NCBI RefSeq assembly: GCF_014635325.1 | Contig: NZ_BMCT01000004.1 | Location: 310,001 to 374,000 of the forward strand | Source of the DNA: Azorhizobium oxalatiphilum | Lineage (GTDB): Bacteria > Pseudomonadota > Alphaproteobacteria > Rhizobiales > Xanthobacteraceae | Direction: 5' to 3' | DNA length: 64,000 nucleotides | Shown: positions 7,354 to 15,852 of the stretch, piece by piece | How the letters are laid out: each line of letters begins with the position of its first letter | Numbering within the stretch: position 1 is the stretch's first letter | Notes under the pieces: generated by a model | Told to the model about the DNA's origin: nothing | What the model saw: only the letters and a program-made list of their open reading frames with translations | Databases searched by the model: none | Position numbers and translations under genes: made by a program

Positions 7354-7907
7354 GCGGACGTCGCCTCCTGCCGCAGTAAACGGGCGTGGGGCGCAATGGC
7401 CGAGATGAACCATTCCGTTGCTGCGTCACCGCTCAACGGATAATCGGTTTCACCCGTCCAGTGCACAAGGAGGATGTGTCCGCCGGACCGCGTGCTCTGC
7501 CCCGCACGCTGCGCGACCTCTCGCAGATCGACAGGGGCGAGATAATACAGCACCTCGGACAGAAGGATGAGGTCGAAGGTGCCGTCAGGCCATTCCTCCG
7601 GCACGCGGCGGCGTTCGATCCGCACATGCGCCTCGTCCGCACAGCGCCGCCGGGCCTGGACGAGGGGAGCCTCGGCGGCATCCACGGCGAGAAGCCGGCC
7701 GCAGCGCTGAGCCAGTGAGGCGGTCAGAACCCCGATGGAGCAGCCAACCTCAAGAGCCGAACCGTAACGTTCGCGCGGCAGAGCCTGCAATGTGTGCTGG
7801 TACTTTGCATGCTCGTAGGCGCTCTCAGCGAAATTCCACGGGTCCGCGGCTTCGGCATAGAGCCTGTCGAAATAGGCGGCGTCGAGCGAAGGTCGCATCT
7901 CGGTCAT
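7323..7907 (-). CDS. NodS-like SAM-dependent methyltransferase
   Basis: The 194-residue protein has the SAM-binding motif ALEVGCSIGVLTASLAQRCG, the acidic LLAVDAAEAPLVQARRRC strand and FDLILLSEVLYYL. Its overall pattern (PWNFAESAYEHAKYQHTLQAL) fits the NodS family, whose founding member N-methylates the deacetylated glucosamine of rhizobial Nod factors. A longer frame runs to 8210, but the ATG at 7907 is the natural start because it overlaps the PIG-L stop in an ATGA. Being directly downstream of a sugar N-deacetylase-like gene, it may methylate the freed amine. The substrate is inferred, not shown. Confidence 0.82.
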   Translation of the reverse strand: MTEMRPSLDAAYFDRLYAEAADPWNFAESAYEHAKYQHTLQALPRERYGSALEVGCSIGVLTASLAQRCGRLLAVDAAEAPLVQARRRCADEAHVRIERRRVPEEWPDGTFDLILLSEVLYYLAPVDLREVAQRAGQSTRSGGHILLVHWTGETDYPLSGDAATEWFISAIAPHARLLRQEATSAYRLALLERE

Positions 7908-8671
7908 GGGGCCGCCCCAAGAAAGATTTCGTGGGGCCGGTCGAAGCGGGCCAGATCTTCCGCAGTCAGGCGGAAACCATCCGGGTCGTCGTCTATGAGG
8001 GCCGTGATCTGCGAGGCATGGGCCGCAACAGCGCGCCGCTTTGCGGCTCGATGCTCGCCGATGATCAGGCGGAACCCGGAAATCTCCTTTTCGCTGATCC
8101 GCTCGTGCGCCGGGCGGCTCAGGCCCCAAATGGGATAGGCCAGTACGCGCACCTGCGGCAGATCGCGTGCCGCACGTGTAACGAGGGCATGAGCGGCCTG
8201 ATGGTCGCAATGCGGGTCATGCTGCCACGTGACCGCGATGGTGTCAGCGCCCATGGATCGCGCCGTGCTGGTGATCGCCAGCACTGCCGCATCCGCCTCC
8301 GGCCCTGCGGTCGGCACAAAGCGGTCCGGCAGGCGGAGGAATGGGACATCACCGGGTGCGACACCCAGCTCGGCTGCTGCTGCCAGCGTCTCGCTTTCCC
8401 GCACCTGCCGGAGGCGATCGGCCGGATAGGCGGACGAATTCGGATGAGATCCTGTTCCATCGCTCACCACCATGATAGTCACAGGGAAACCGACGGCACA
8501 GGCCGCTGCGATCAGACCGCCACATCCAAGACTCTCGTCGTCGGGGTGGGGCGCGACCACAAGCAGGCGCCGGATGCCGAGGTCCGCGAAGTCCCGCGCC
8601 GGGAGATCGGCCATGCGACGGAGCGCGTCGTCGATACGCATTCCAGCTTGAGCGGAGGCAGAGTTGCTCAT
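7904..8671 (-). CDS. PIG-L (LmbE-like) family deacetylase
   Basis: The 255-residue protein carries the zinc-binding PHPDDESLGCGG motif (around residues 41-52) and the later HCDHQAAH histidine motif, both diagnostic of the PIG-L/LmbE fold. These enzymes remove N-acetyl groups from GlcNAc-containing lipids, mycothiol precursors, antibiotics and similar compounds in the cytoplasm. No signal peptide is seen. The gene overlaps both neighbours by 4 bases (ATGA), so the three genes are translated as a unit. Together with a GT2 enzyme and a NodS-like methyltransferase it suggests modification of an amino-sugar glycan or glycolipid. Confidence 0.88.
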   Translation of the reverse strand: MSNSASAQAGMRIDDALRRMADLPARDFADLGIRRLLVVAPHPDDESLGCGGLIAAACAVGFPVTIMVVSDGTGSHPNSSAYPADRLRQVRESETLAAAAELGVAPGDVPFLRLPDRFVPTAGPEADAAVLAITSTARSMGADTIAVTWQHDPHCDHQAAHALVTRAARDLPQVRVLAYPIWGLSRPAHERISEKEISGFRLIIGEHRAAKRRAVAAHASQITALIDDDPDGFRLTAEDLARFDRPHEIFLGAAP

Positions 8672-9834
8672 GGCCAGAGATCTCCGAGGCGGGCGTTGGC
8701 GCCGAGCACATAGTCCCCCGCTTCAGCCAGCGCGCGATCGGGGGCCGGCTGCCGGAGATAGGTCGCCAGGTCGCGGCTGATGCGTTCGATAGGATGCGGG
8801 CGTTGAAAAGACGCCAGCCCGACCGAACGATGGACACGCTCCAGCACATCCAGCCCTGCGCGTTCGACCACCCCGCGCGCGAGACCGACATAGGCGATGC
8901 ATGCGGCAGCGTCAGAAGGCTGGGTCGCGATCCGGGCGGCCTGCGCGACCCAGAGCCGGGCGGTTTCGGCTGCCGCCGCGGCTTCGCCCATGCGCGCCAC
9001 CTGATGGGGGTCGCCGGCACGCCCGGCAGCGGAGAGGTGCGTGCGGGCTTCGTCGACGAGGCGCTCGATCCCACCCGTCTGCACGGCGAGGAAGCGCCAT
9101 GCCCCGGCGGAGAAATAGGGCTGCATGTGATAGTCGCCCGGTGCGCCGATGATGTCGCCCTCCCTGACATCGATGCCGGAGAAATCGAACGATCCCGTGG
9201 CCGAGGCACGCATGCCGTGCGCGCGCCAGCCGCTCAGATCTGCCCGCATGGTGAGATCGGTCTCGCTGAGACGGGGCAGGACCATCAGGAGCGAGCCGTC
9301 TTCCGTTCGTGCCGTGACCAGAGGGCAGGGCACGAAGCCGGCACCGGAGGCAAAGGTCTTCCCGCCCATCAGGCGGAGGCCTCCTGCAATTCTCTCAAGG
9401 CGAAGCGCAGAAGAGGGGGCCTCGGTGTTCCAGACCCCGAAGAGCTGTCCATTGCGCGCGGCACGGGCTGCCCGACCGATCTGTTCGGGGCTGCCGAAGT
9501 GCTGGATAAGGACGAGGGCGTTGACATGCCCCTCATAGAGCCGTCCGAGCGGCAGGCTGGCCCAGCCGATCAGGCGCAACGCGCGCGCGAGATGCCCGGC
9601 CGTCTGCGCTTTGGACCCCAGCCCCATGCCTCCGAAGGGCTCGCCCAGCGGCGCCGCTAGGGCATCCATTCGGGCGAGGAGGGCGATGTCTTCCAGAGGC
9701 GCGGCCTCGTCATGGTCGAGCTCTGCTGCGTGGCCGGCGATCTCCGCAACGATGCCACGCAGCCGCCCGAGGAGGCGGTCGGCTTCCGTTTCCTGCTGCT
9801 GCAGCTGTGGTGCGAGGGAAATGGGCTTCATCAT
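8668..9834 (-). CDS. Acyl-CoA dehydrogenase family protein
   Basis: The 388-residue protein follows the acyl-CoA dehydrogenase layout: an N-terminal helical domain (LDHDEAAPLEDIALLARMDA...PFGGMGLG), a central beta domain (GQLFGVWNTEAPSSALRLER, GGKTFASGAGFV) and a C-terminal helical domain. Sequence conservation looks loose and I cannot point to a certain catalytic glutamate, so it may act on an unusual acyl carrier or have another flavin role. It is first in the operon with PIG-L and the NodS-like gene. It opens with two ATG codons (9834 and 9831). A GGAAC-N17-CGTC element lies 22 bases upstream. Confidence 0.8.
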   Translation of the reverse strand: MMKPISLAPQLQQQETEADRLLGRLRGIVAEIAGHAAELDHDEAAPLEDIALLARMDALAAPLGEPFGGMGLGSKAQTAGHLARALRLIGWASLPLGRLYEGHVNALVLIQHFGSPEQIGRAARAARNGQLFGVWNTEAPSSALRLERIAGGLRLMGGKTFASGAGFVPCPLVTARTEDGSLLMVLPRLSETDLTMRADLSGWRAHGMRASATGSFDFSGIDVREGDIIGAPGDYHMQPYFSAGAWRFLAVQTGGIERLVDEARTHLSAAGRAGDPHQVARMGEAAAAAETARLWVAQAARIATQPSDAAACIAYVGLARGVVERAGLDVLERVHRSVGLASFQRPHPIERISRDLATYLRQPAPDRALAEAGDYVLGANARLGDLWP

Positions 9835-9855
9835 CCTGACTACTGTTCACGCAAT

Positions 9856-9881
9856 GACGTTTCAGCGGTCATCCTTGTTCC
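9856..9881 (-). promoter_or_regulatory. Candidate EcfG-type promoter (GGAAC-N17-CGTC)
   Basis: On the minus strand GGAAC (9881-9877), 17 bases, then CGTC (9859-9856), one mismatch to the -10 consensus. It lies 22 bases before the ACAD-like start, a tight but workable distance. It is less certain than the site at 6080-6104. Confidence 0.4.
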
Positions 9882-9982
9882 GGATGCCGGCACGCCCGCA
9901 GAAAGAAACCATACCGCCCCTGAATGGGTTTCAGGCTTGAAGAAGGAGGCGGGAATGGCGGGTGTGCGCCTGGAAAGGGTTC

Positions 9983-11050
9983 ATGGCAGTCGGGCTGATG
10001 GCCGCTGTCATGGGACTGGCGATGGCGGTATCGCGAGAGAACGCGCCAGCGCGGATCGCAGGCAAGCGGCCGGAGGGAATGAATTCTGCATCCTTGCGCG
10101 GTCGCGATGCACGAAGCCCGCTGGCGTTCCGGAGGCTGGCGTGGAAGGACGTGGCTATCCGGACGATGAGCGAGTTCAGCTCCGATCGCGTGCTCAGCCT
10201 TGCCGCCGGTGTGACCTTCTACACGCTGCTGGCCGTTTTCCCGGCAATCGCAGCGCTGGTTTCGCTCTACGGCCTCTTCCTTGATCCTGCCGTGCTCCAG
10301 TCGCAGCTCGAGGCTGCGTCCTGGGTCTTGCCAACCGGGGCGATCGAGGTGATGCGGGATCAGGCCCTGCGCATCGTCGCCCATGGCAAATCGACCTTGG
10401 GCTTCGGCTTCATCTTCAGCCTGTGCGTGGCGCTTTGGGGCGCGAACGCGGGCACGAAGGCTATGATCGAGGCGCTGAACGTCGCCTATGGGGAAACCGA
10501 ACGCAGATCATTCCTGCGGCTGTCCCTCATCACACTCGGCTTTACGCTGATGGGTATCCTGTTTGCCTGTGTGGCGATGGCCGGAATCCTGGCGGTTCCG
10601 GTGGCGCTTGAGTTGCTGTGGCTGGATCAGGGCACGGAATGGTTCATCTCCCTGATCCGGTGGCCTTCGCTCCTCGTGGTTGTTTCATGCGCCATCATGC
10701 TGCTCTATCGCCTCGGCCCGTGCCGCGCGCACGCGCGCTGGCGCTGGGTGATGCTGGGAAGCGTGGTCTCGGCCATGCTCTGGCTCGCCGTATCGGCCGG
10801 CTTCTCCTGGTATGTCAGCCATTTCGGCAGCTATAACGAGACCTATGGTTCGCTCGGGGCGGTGATCGGCTTCATGACGTGGATCTGGCTTTCCACCGCT
10901 GTGGTGCTGTTTGGTGCCGAACTGAACGCAGAACTCGAGCACCAGACGGCCGTGGACAGCACCACGGGATCGCCTCGCCCCATGGGTGCGCGCGGCGCGC
11001 ACATGGCCGATACGGTGGGAGAGGCGAAGGCTTTTCGGGACCTGCTTTGA
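9983..11050 (+). CDS. YihY/virulence factor BrkB family membrane protein
   Basis: The product is 355 residues from the ATG at 9983, which has GGAAAGG upstream; a GTG at 9962 is an alternative. After an N-terminal hydrophobic segment comes the family hallmark: FSSDRVLSLAAGVTFYTLLA, then about six membrane spans, ending with YGSLGAVIGFMTWIWLSTAV and VLFGAELNAELE. YihY/BrkB proteins are inner-membrane proteins, once linked to tRNA processing through a mistaken RNase BN assignment, and their function remains unclear. A strong GAAGGAGG site just upstream (9943-9950) serves an out-of-frame ATG, so the true start deserves experimental checking. Divergent from the ACAD operon. Confidence 0.88.
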   Translation: MAVGLMAAVMGLAMAVSRENAPARIAGKRPEGMNSASLRGRDARSPLAFRRLAWKDVAIRTMSEFSSDRVLSLAAGVTFYTLLAVFPAIAALVSLYGLFLDPAVLQSQLEAASWVLPTGAIEVMRDQALRIVAHGKSTLGFGFIFSLCVALWGANAGTKAMIEALNVAYGETERRSFLRLSLITLGFTLMGILFACVAMAGILAVPVALELLWLDQGTEWFISLIRWPSLLVVVSCAIMLLYRLGPCRAHARWRWVMLGSVVSAMLWLAVSAGFSWYVSHFGSYNETYGSLGAVIGFMTWIWLSTAVVLFGAELNAELEHQTAVDSTTGSPRPMGARGAHMADTVGEAKAFRDLL

Positions 11051-11395
11051 CACGTGGGACCGTGTTCCAGATCGCGATGGCGGCGGGATGCCGGACACGC
11101 CCCGCCGCCATCAGAAAGCAAGCGCTCAACCGTTCTCAACGCCGATCCGGCGAGGGGCGACGCGCGTGCGGGCGGCTCCAGAGAGCAGATAGACGAAACA
11201 GGCCCCGCGCGAGGCTTGGTGGAACTTAGAGAGGTTCCAACGGCTTTAGTGGTCGTCATCACCGGCGCGCCAGCGACATGAGGCTGCCGGAACAGCAGCG
11301 AGGAAGCCCTTAGCGGATCAGGCTTCTCTCGCATGCCACCGCGTGGGCCGGGATGACCGAACGAACCATCGGGGGCGATAGATCGCGAGGTTTCC
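11051..11395. other. 345-bp intergenic region before the Mo-oxidoreductase operon, with an inverted repeat
   Basis: No gene is visible. The one notable element is a perfect inverted repeat, TGGAAC at 11220-11225 and GTTCCA at 11234-11239, separated by 8 bases, roughly 155 bases before the operon start. It could be a regulator site for the operon; no regulator gene sits next to it. Confidence 0.45.
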
Positions 11396-11902
11396 ATGAC
11401 GATTTCCGTCAACGGCGTCGAAGCGATGCTTCCATCCGATCCACGCGTGTCGTTGCTCGATCTGCTGCGTGAGCAACTCGGACTTTCCGGAACCAAGAAA
11501 GGGTGCGACCAGGGCGCGTGCGGCGCTTGCACCGTGCTGGTGGACGGCGAGCGCATCCTGTCCTGCCTGGCGCTGGCGGTCCAGTATGATGGGCGGTCGG
11601 TCACGACGATCGAGGGCTTGGGGACGGCGGAATGCCCCCATCCGCTTCAAAGCGCCTTCATCGCGCATGATGGTTTTCAGTGCGGCTACTGCACGCCGGG
11701 CCAGATCTGTTCCGCCATGGGCATGATCGAGGAGGTTCGTCGCGGCACCCCCAGTCACGTCACGTCGGATATTACGGCGGAGGTCATCCCCTTCAGCCGG
11801 GATGAGGTGCGCGAGCGCATGAGCGGCAACCTCTGCCGCTGCGGCGCCCATAACGGCATCGTCGATGCGATTGCCACCCTCTTGCCGGAGGCCGCCGAAT
11901 GA
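11396..11902 (+). CDS. 2Fe-2S subunit of aldehyde/xanthine-type oxidoreductase (PaoA-like)
   Basis: The 168-residue subunit has the plant-ferredoxin-type first cluster site (GCDQGACGACTVLVDGERIL, SC) and the second cluster site FQCGYCTPGQ with NLCRCGAHNG, the normal pattern of small subunits in the xanthine oxidase family. It passes electrons between the molybdenum cofactor and FAD. E. coli PaoA starts with a twin-arginine signal; this one begins directly MTISVNGVEAMLP, so the complex is predicted to be cytoplasmic. It is the first gene of a three-gene operon with 4-base overlaps. The insertion between the two cluster sites (residues 115-140) is somewhat long. Confidence 0.9.
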   Translation: MTISVNGVEAMLPSDPRVSLLDLLREQLGLSGTKKGCDQGACGACTVLVDGERILSCLALAVQYDGRSVTTIEGLGTAECPHPLQSAFIAHDGFQCGYCTPGQICSAMGMIEEVRRGTPSHVTSDITAEVIPFSRDEVRERMSGNLCRCGAHNGIVDAIATLLPEAAE

Positions 11903-12885
11903 TCCCCTTCACTTATGCCCGCGCCACGGACGTCGCCGATGCCGTCCGCCGGGGCGGCGCCGAGGCCGCCCGCTATCTCGGCGGCGGCACCAATCTCGTT
12001 GACCTCATGCGCGAGACCATCGAGCGGCCGGACATCCTCGTGGACGTGACCGGCCTGTCCCACGCCATCACCGAACGGGACGACGGCGGGCTTCTGATCG
12101 GCGCCGCCACCAGCAACACCGCGCTGGCCGAGCATCGCGCAGTGCGCACGCGCTATCCCGCGTTATCGCGGGCCATCGTGGCGGGGGCCTCGGCACAGAT
12201 CCGCAACATGGCGACCGTGGGCGGCAATCTGCTTCAACGCACCCGCTGCGCCTATTTTTATGACGAGGCGGGCGCGCATTGTAACAAGCGCCATCCGGGC
12301 GACGGCTGTGACGCCATGGACGGCTTCAACCGCATGCACGCCATCCTTGGCGCCTCGCCATCCTGCGTCTCCGTGCACCCCTCGGACATGTGCGTGGCGC
12401 TGGCGATGCTGGATGCGCAGGTGCATCTGGAAGCCCCTGCCAGCACCCGTCGCCTGCCGCTGACCGAGCTGCATCGCCTGCCCGGCGACCGGCCCGATGT
12501 GGAGACCCATCTCGCGCCGGGCGAACTGATCACGGCCATCGAACTGCCTGCCGCGTCGCTGGCCGTGCGCTCCACCTATCGCAAGGTGCGGGACCGCGCG
12601 AGCTATGCCTTCGCGCTGGTGTCGGTGGCGGCGGCGCTGGAGGTGGAAGAGGGCAGGGTGAAGGAGGTGCGGATCGCGCTGGGCGGTGTGGCGCACAAGC
12701 CATGGCGGGCCTGGACGGCGGAAGCGGCGCTGCTCGGCCAGCCGGCGACAGAAGCGTCCTTTGCAGCTGCAGCGCAGGCCGAGCTCGCTGCTGCGCGGCC
12801 GCTCAAGGACAATGGGTTCAAGATCGAGCTGGCGCGCCGCACCATGGTCGCGGTGCTGGGTGAACTGGCGGGAGAGGCGGTATGA
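11899..12885 (+). CDS. FAD-binding subunit of aldehyde oxidoreductase (PaoB-like)
   Basis: The 328-residue protein has the FAD pyrophosphate-binding loop RYLGGGTNLVDLMRE and the second loop ATVGGNLLQRTRC. Between and after these lie the cysteines RCAYF, HCNKR, DGCDAMDG and SCVSVHPSDM, the pattern that holds an additional 4Fe-4S cluster in PaoB and the 4-hydroxybenzoyl-CoA reductase beta subunit. It accepts electrons from the 2Fe-2S subunit and passes them to an external acceptor. It overlaps the genes before and after by 4 bases. Confidence 0.9.
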   Translation: MIPFTYARATDVADAVRRGGAEAARYLGGGTNLVDLMRETIERPDILVDVTGLSHAITERDDGGLLIGAATSNTALAEHRAVRTRYPALSRAIVAGASAQIRNMATVGGNLLQRTRCAYFYDEAGAHCNKRHPGDGCDAMDGFNRMHAILGASPSCVSVHPSDMCVALAMLDAQVHLEAPASTRRLPLTELHRLPGDRPDVETHLAPGELITAIELPAASLAVRSTYRKVRDRASYAFALVSVAAALEVEEGRVKEVRIALGGVAHKPWRAWTAEAALLGQPATEASFAAAAQAELAAARPLKDNGFKIELARRTMVAVLGELAGEAV

Positions 12886-15215
12886 GCATCATCGAGGATA
12901 CCAAGCAGCTCGTGCAGGGCGCCGTCATGGCAGGCATGTCCAAGGCCATCGCGCTCGCCCCGGATCGCTGGATTCCCGGTGGCACGCCTGATCCCCTGAT
13001 CAGCCATCGCCACGGCCACATCGGACGGCCCACCACGCGCATCGACGGGCCGCTCAAGGTGGCCGGAGCGGCGCCCTTCGCGGCTGAATTCCCCATGGAG
13101 GGCATGGTCTATGCCGCTCTGGCGAACAGCACCATTGCGAAGGGGCGCATCGTCGAGCTGGATACGCGCACGGCGGAAGAGGCCCCCGGTGTGATCGCCG
13201 TGATGACCCACAGGAACGCCCCGCGCCTCAGTCCGCCGCCGGCCTTCATGTCCAGCCCGAAGGCCGCCGGCGGCGACAGCCTGCCGGTGATGCAGGACGC
13301 CTCCATTCACTGGAACGGTGAGCCGGTGGCGGTGGTGATCGCGCAAACACAGGAGCAGGCGAACCATGCCCGCTCGCTGGTGCGCGTGACATACGAAGCC
13401 GAGCCGGCGATCACCAGCCTCGGTGCGGCGAAGGCCAGAGGCAGCCGCACCGCCATGTTCATGGGCCAGCCGCTGCATGACGAGGTGGGGGATGCGGACG
13501 CCGCGCTCGCGGCTTCGGCGGTCAATGTGGATGCCAGCTACAGCACGCCCCGCCACAACCACAACGCCATCGAGCTGCACGGCGTCACGGTGGCGTGGCA
13601 GGATGGCGTGCTGCGCATCCACGATGCCTCCCAGCTCGTCGCGCACGAGGCCTGGACGCTGGCGCAGATGTTCGGCATCGATGAAGACAAGGTGGTCGTC
13701 ACCTCGCCCTTCGTGGGCGGCGGGTTCGGCGGCAAGTGCCTGTGGCAGCATCAGGTTCTGGCCGCTGCAGCATCGCGCATGGTGGGGCGGCCGGTGCGGC
13801 TCGTCCTTTCGCGCGAGGATGTGTACCGCCTCGTTGGCGGACGCTCCAATACCGAGCAGCGCGTTGCGCTTGGCGCCGATCCGGACGGCAGGATCAAGGC
13901 CATCATCCATGAGGGTGTCACGCCGAAGACGGCGTTCAACGCCATGCCCGAGCCCTTTATCCTGCCCACGCGCAGCGCCTATGCGTCCGAGACCATCAAG
14001 CTCGATGTGCAGGCCGTGGAGCTGGACATGCTGAGTAACACCTTCATGCGCGCGCCCGGCGAATCCGTGGGCACCTTCGCGCTGGAATCCGCGCTGGACG
14101 AATTGGCGCACAAGCTCGACATGGACCCCATCGAGCTGCGCATCCGTAATGAACCGGAGAAGGACCCGACCAACGGGCTGCCCTTCTCGTCACGCCATAT
14201 CGTGGAAGCGTGGCGAGCAGGGGCCGAGCGGTTCGGCTGGTCCGCGCGCAAGCCCGCGTCGGGCACGGTGCGGGACGGGGAGTGGCTCGTGGGCATGGGC
14301 TGCGCCACCGCCACCTATCCCTATTATCGCATGCCCGGCGGAGCAGCGCGGATCACGCTCACCCGCGAGGGGCACGCCACTGTCGATATCGCCGCGCATG
14401 AGATGGGCATGGGCACGGCGACAACCCACACCATGGTGGCGGCCGAGCGCCTTGGACTGCCGCTGGAGGCGGTGACGTTCAACTATGGCGATTCAACGCT
14501 GCCCGGCGTGGTGCTGGCGGGCGGATCCCAGCAGACAGCCTCCATCGGCGCGTCAGTGATCGCTGCGCACCGGGCGCTGGTAAAGGAACTGTTGAAGCTT
14601 GCCGGTAACGACTCCCCGCTCGCTGGGCTGAAGCCCGATGAGGTGGGCGGCACGGACTGCGGGTTGTGCAAGCTGGATGATCCGGCCCTGTACGAGAGCT
14701 ACGCCTCCATACTCGGGAGAGCGCAGCGCGTCAGCGTGTGCGTGGAGGCGAGCCCGTCCGCTCCGATGGAGATCATGCATTGGTCCATGCACAGCCACGG
14801 TGCCATGTTCTGCGAGGTGCGTGTGCACGCCGTGACCGGCGAGGTGCGGGTCAGCCGCTTCCTGGGTTCGTTTGATTGCGGCCGCATCCTCAACCCCAAG
14901 ACCGCCGGCAGTCAGTTTCGCGGCGGCATCATCATGGGGCTCGGGCTGGCGCTGATGGAGGAGACACGGTTCGACGAGCGCAGCGGACGCATCGTCAATC
15001 CCAGTCTCTCCGAATATCACGTGCCGGTGCACATGGACGTACCGGAGATCGACGTCATCTGGACCGACATTCCCGATCCTCACGCGCCCATGGGCGCGCG
15101 TGGCATCGGCGAGATCGGCATCACCGGCACGGCGGCGGCGGTCGCCAATGCGGTCTTCAACGCCACCGGCAAGCGGGTGCGCGACCTGCCCATTACCCTC
15201 GACAAGCTGATGTAG
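12882..15215 (+). CDS. Molybdopterin-binding catalytic subunit of aldehyde oxidoreductase (PaoC-like)
   Basis: The 777-residue protein is the large catalytic subunit, of normal length. The VGGGFGGKCLWQHQ motif belongs to the first molybdopterin domain, and ARGIGEIGITGTAAAVANAV near the C-terminus carries the catalytic glutamate that deprotonates the Mo-OH. LGSFDCGRILNPKTAGSQ is the last cofactor motif. PaoABC-type enzymes use molybdopterin cytosine dinucleotide and oxidise a broad range of aldehydes, often aromatic, to acids. No XdhC/PaoD-type cofactor insertion chaperone is in the window, so it must be supplied from elsewhere. The substrate cannot be deduced. Confidence 0.92.
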   Translation: MSIIEDTKQLVQGAVMAGMSKAIALAPDRWIPGGTPDPLISHRHGHIGRPTTRIDGPLKVAGAAPFAAEFPMEGMVYAALANSTIAKGRIVELDTRTAEEAPGVIAVMTHRNAPRLSPPPAFMSSPKAAGGDSLPVMQDASIHWNGEPVAVVIAQTQEQANHARSLVRVTYEAEPAITSLGAAKARGSRTAMFMGQPLHDEVGDADAALAASAVNVDASYSTPRHNHNAIELHGVTVAWQDGVLRIHDASQLVAHEAWTLAQMFGIDEDKVVVTSPFVGGGFGGKCLWQHQVLAAAASRMVGRPVRLVLSREDVYRLVGGRSNTEQRVALGADPDGRIKAIIHEGVTPKTAFNAMPEPFILPTRSAYASETIKLDVQAVELDMLSNTFMRAPGESVGTFALESALDELAHKLDMDPIELRIRNEPEKDPTNGLPFSSRHIVEAWRAGAERFGWSARKPASGTVRDGEWLVGMGCATATYPYYRMPGGAARITLTREGHATVDIAAHEMGMGTATTHTMVAAERLGLPLEAVTFNYGDSTLPGVVLAGGSQQTASIGASVIAAHRALVKELLKLAGNDSPLAGLKPDEVGGTDCGLCKLDDPALYESYASILGRAQRVSVCVEASPSAPMEIMHWSMHSHGAMFCEVRVHAVTGEVRVSRFLGSFDCGRILNPKTAGSQFRGGIIMGLGLALMEETRFDERSGRIVNPSLSEYHVPVHMDVPEIDVIWTDIPDPHAPMGARGIGEIGITGTAAAVANAVFNATGKRVRDLPITLDKLM

Positions 15216-15242
15216 GACGAGCCGTCGCTCGAAGCGGGCTTG

Positions 15243-15605
15243 TCAGAACGAGGATAGGGCCCGCATCAGATCCTCGGTCGAATATGGCTTGGGCAGGAAG
15301 CATGTTTTCGGGGGAAGCTCATCCGTGGATGGGCGGACACGCCCCGATGCGATGATGATCACCAGATCCGGCCAGCAGTCGCGTGCCAGTGCTGCGAATT
15401 CCAGACCGTTCATCGTCCCGGGCATGTTGATGTCCGTGACGATGGCTCGAATATCGTTTCTTTCTTCAAGAATCAGCAACGCCTCATCGGCGGTTTGTGC
15501 CGAGATGACCTCGTATCCGGAGGTCTCCAGAACATCCGTCGTGACCCAACGGACCAGAGCGTCGTCTTCCACCACCAGACAGACTCTTGCACTGCCCCCC
15601 GGCAT
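15243..15605 (-). CDS. Single-domain response regulator (receiver only)
   Basis: From the ATG at 15605 the product is 120 residues and consists of one receiver domain: acidic pair in VCLVVEDDALVRW, phospho-acceptor Asp in IVTDINMPGTMNG, and the conserved Lys in CFLPKPYSTEDL. It has no output domain, so it acts by protein contact or as a phosphate sink. The frame continues upstream, with other ATGs such as 15779, but those residues do not resemble a receiver. It is divergent from a large hybrid kinase, its likely partner. Confidence 0.85.
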   Translation of the reverse strand: MPGGSARVCLVVEDDALVRWVTTDVLETSGYEVISAQTADEALLILEERNDIRAIVTDINMPGTMNGLEFAALARDCWPDLVIIIASGRVRPSTDELPPKTCFLPKPYSTEDLMRALSSF

Positions 15606-15852
15606 CACCACCTCGAAATATCGCTGCCTGTCGCGAGCTTGCCGACAGGTTCGAGCGGGCAGAAACGCACCTGAGGGGCGAAAGTTCCCTCCGCTGATGA
15701 GCAATGCACCGGAAAGCAATTGCCGATCGATCGGCGGCGCGAAACCGGCACTAATTTGCTCCGAAAATGCCTGAGCCATAAAGCGGTTGTTGCGGCGGAT
15801 GGGCAAGGTAGCGTAGCAAACCTCGGCTGCTGCATTGCTCCGAGGAACATTC

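Noticed and set aside
6172-9834. A nodulation (nod) gene cluster
   Set aside because: Only the methyltransferase resembles a Nod protein; no nodA, nodC, nodD or nod box was seen, and the deacetylase is PIG-L rather than NodB type.
9943-10284. Plus-strand frame from the ATG at 9955 with a strong GAAGGAGG site
   Set aside because: The frame (190 codons as an extended reading) overlaps the clear BrkB gene out of frame and encodes low-complexity sequence; the site may be fortuitous or may assist the nearby BrkB starts.
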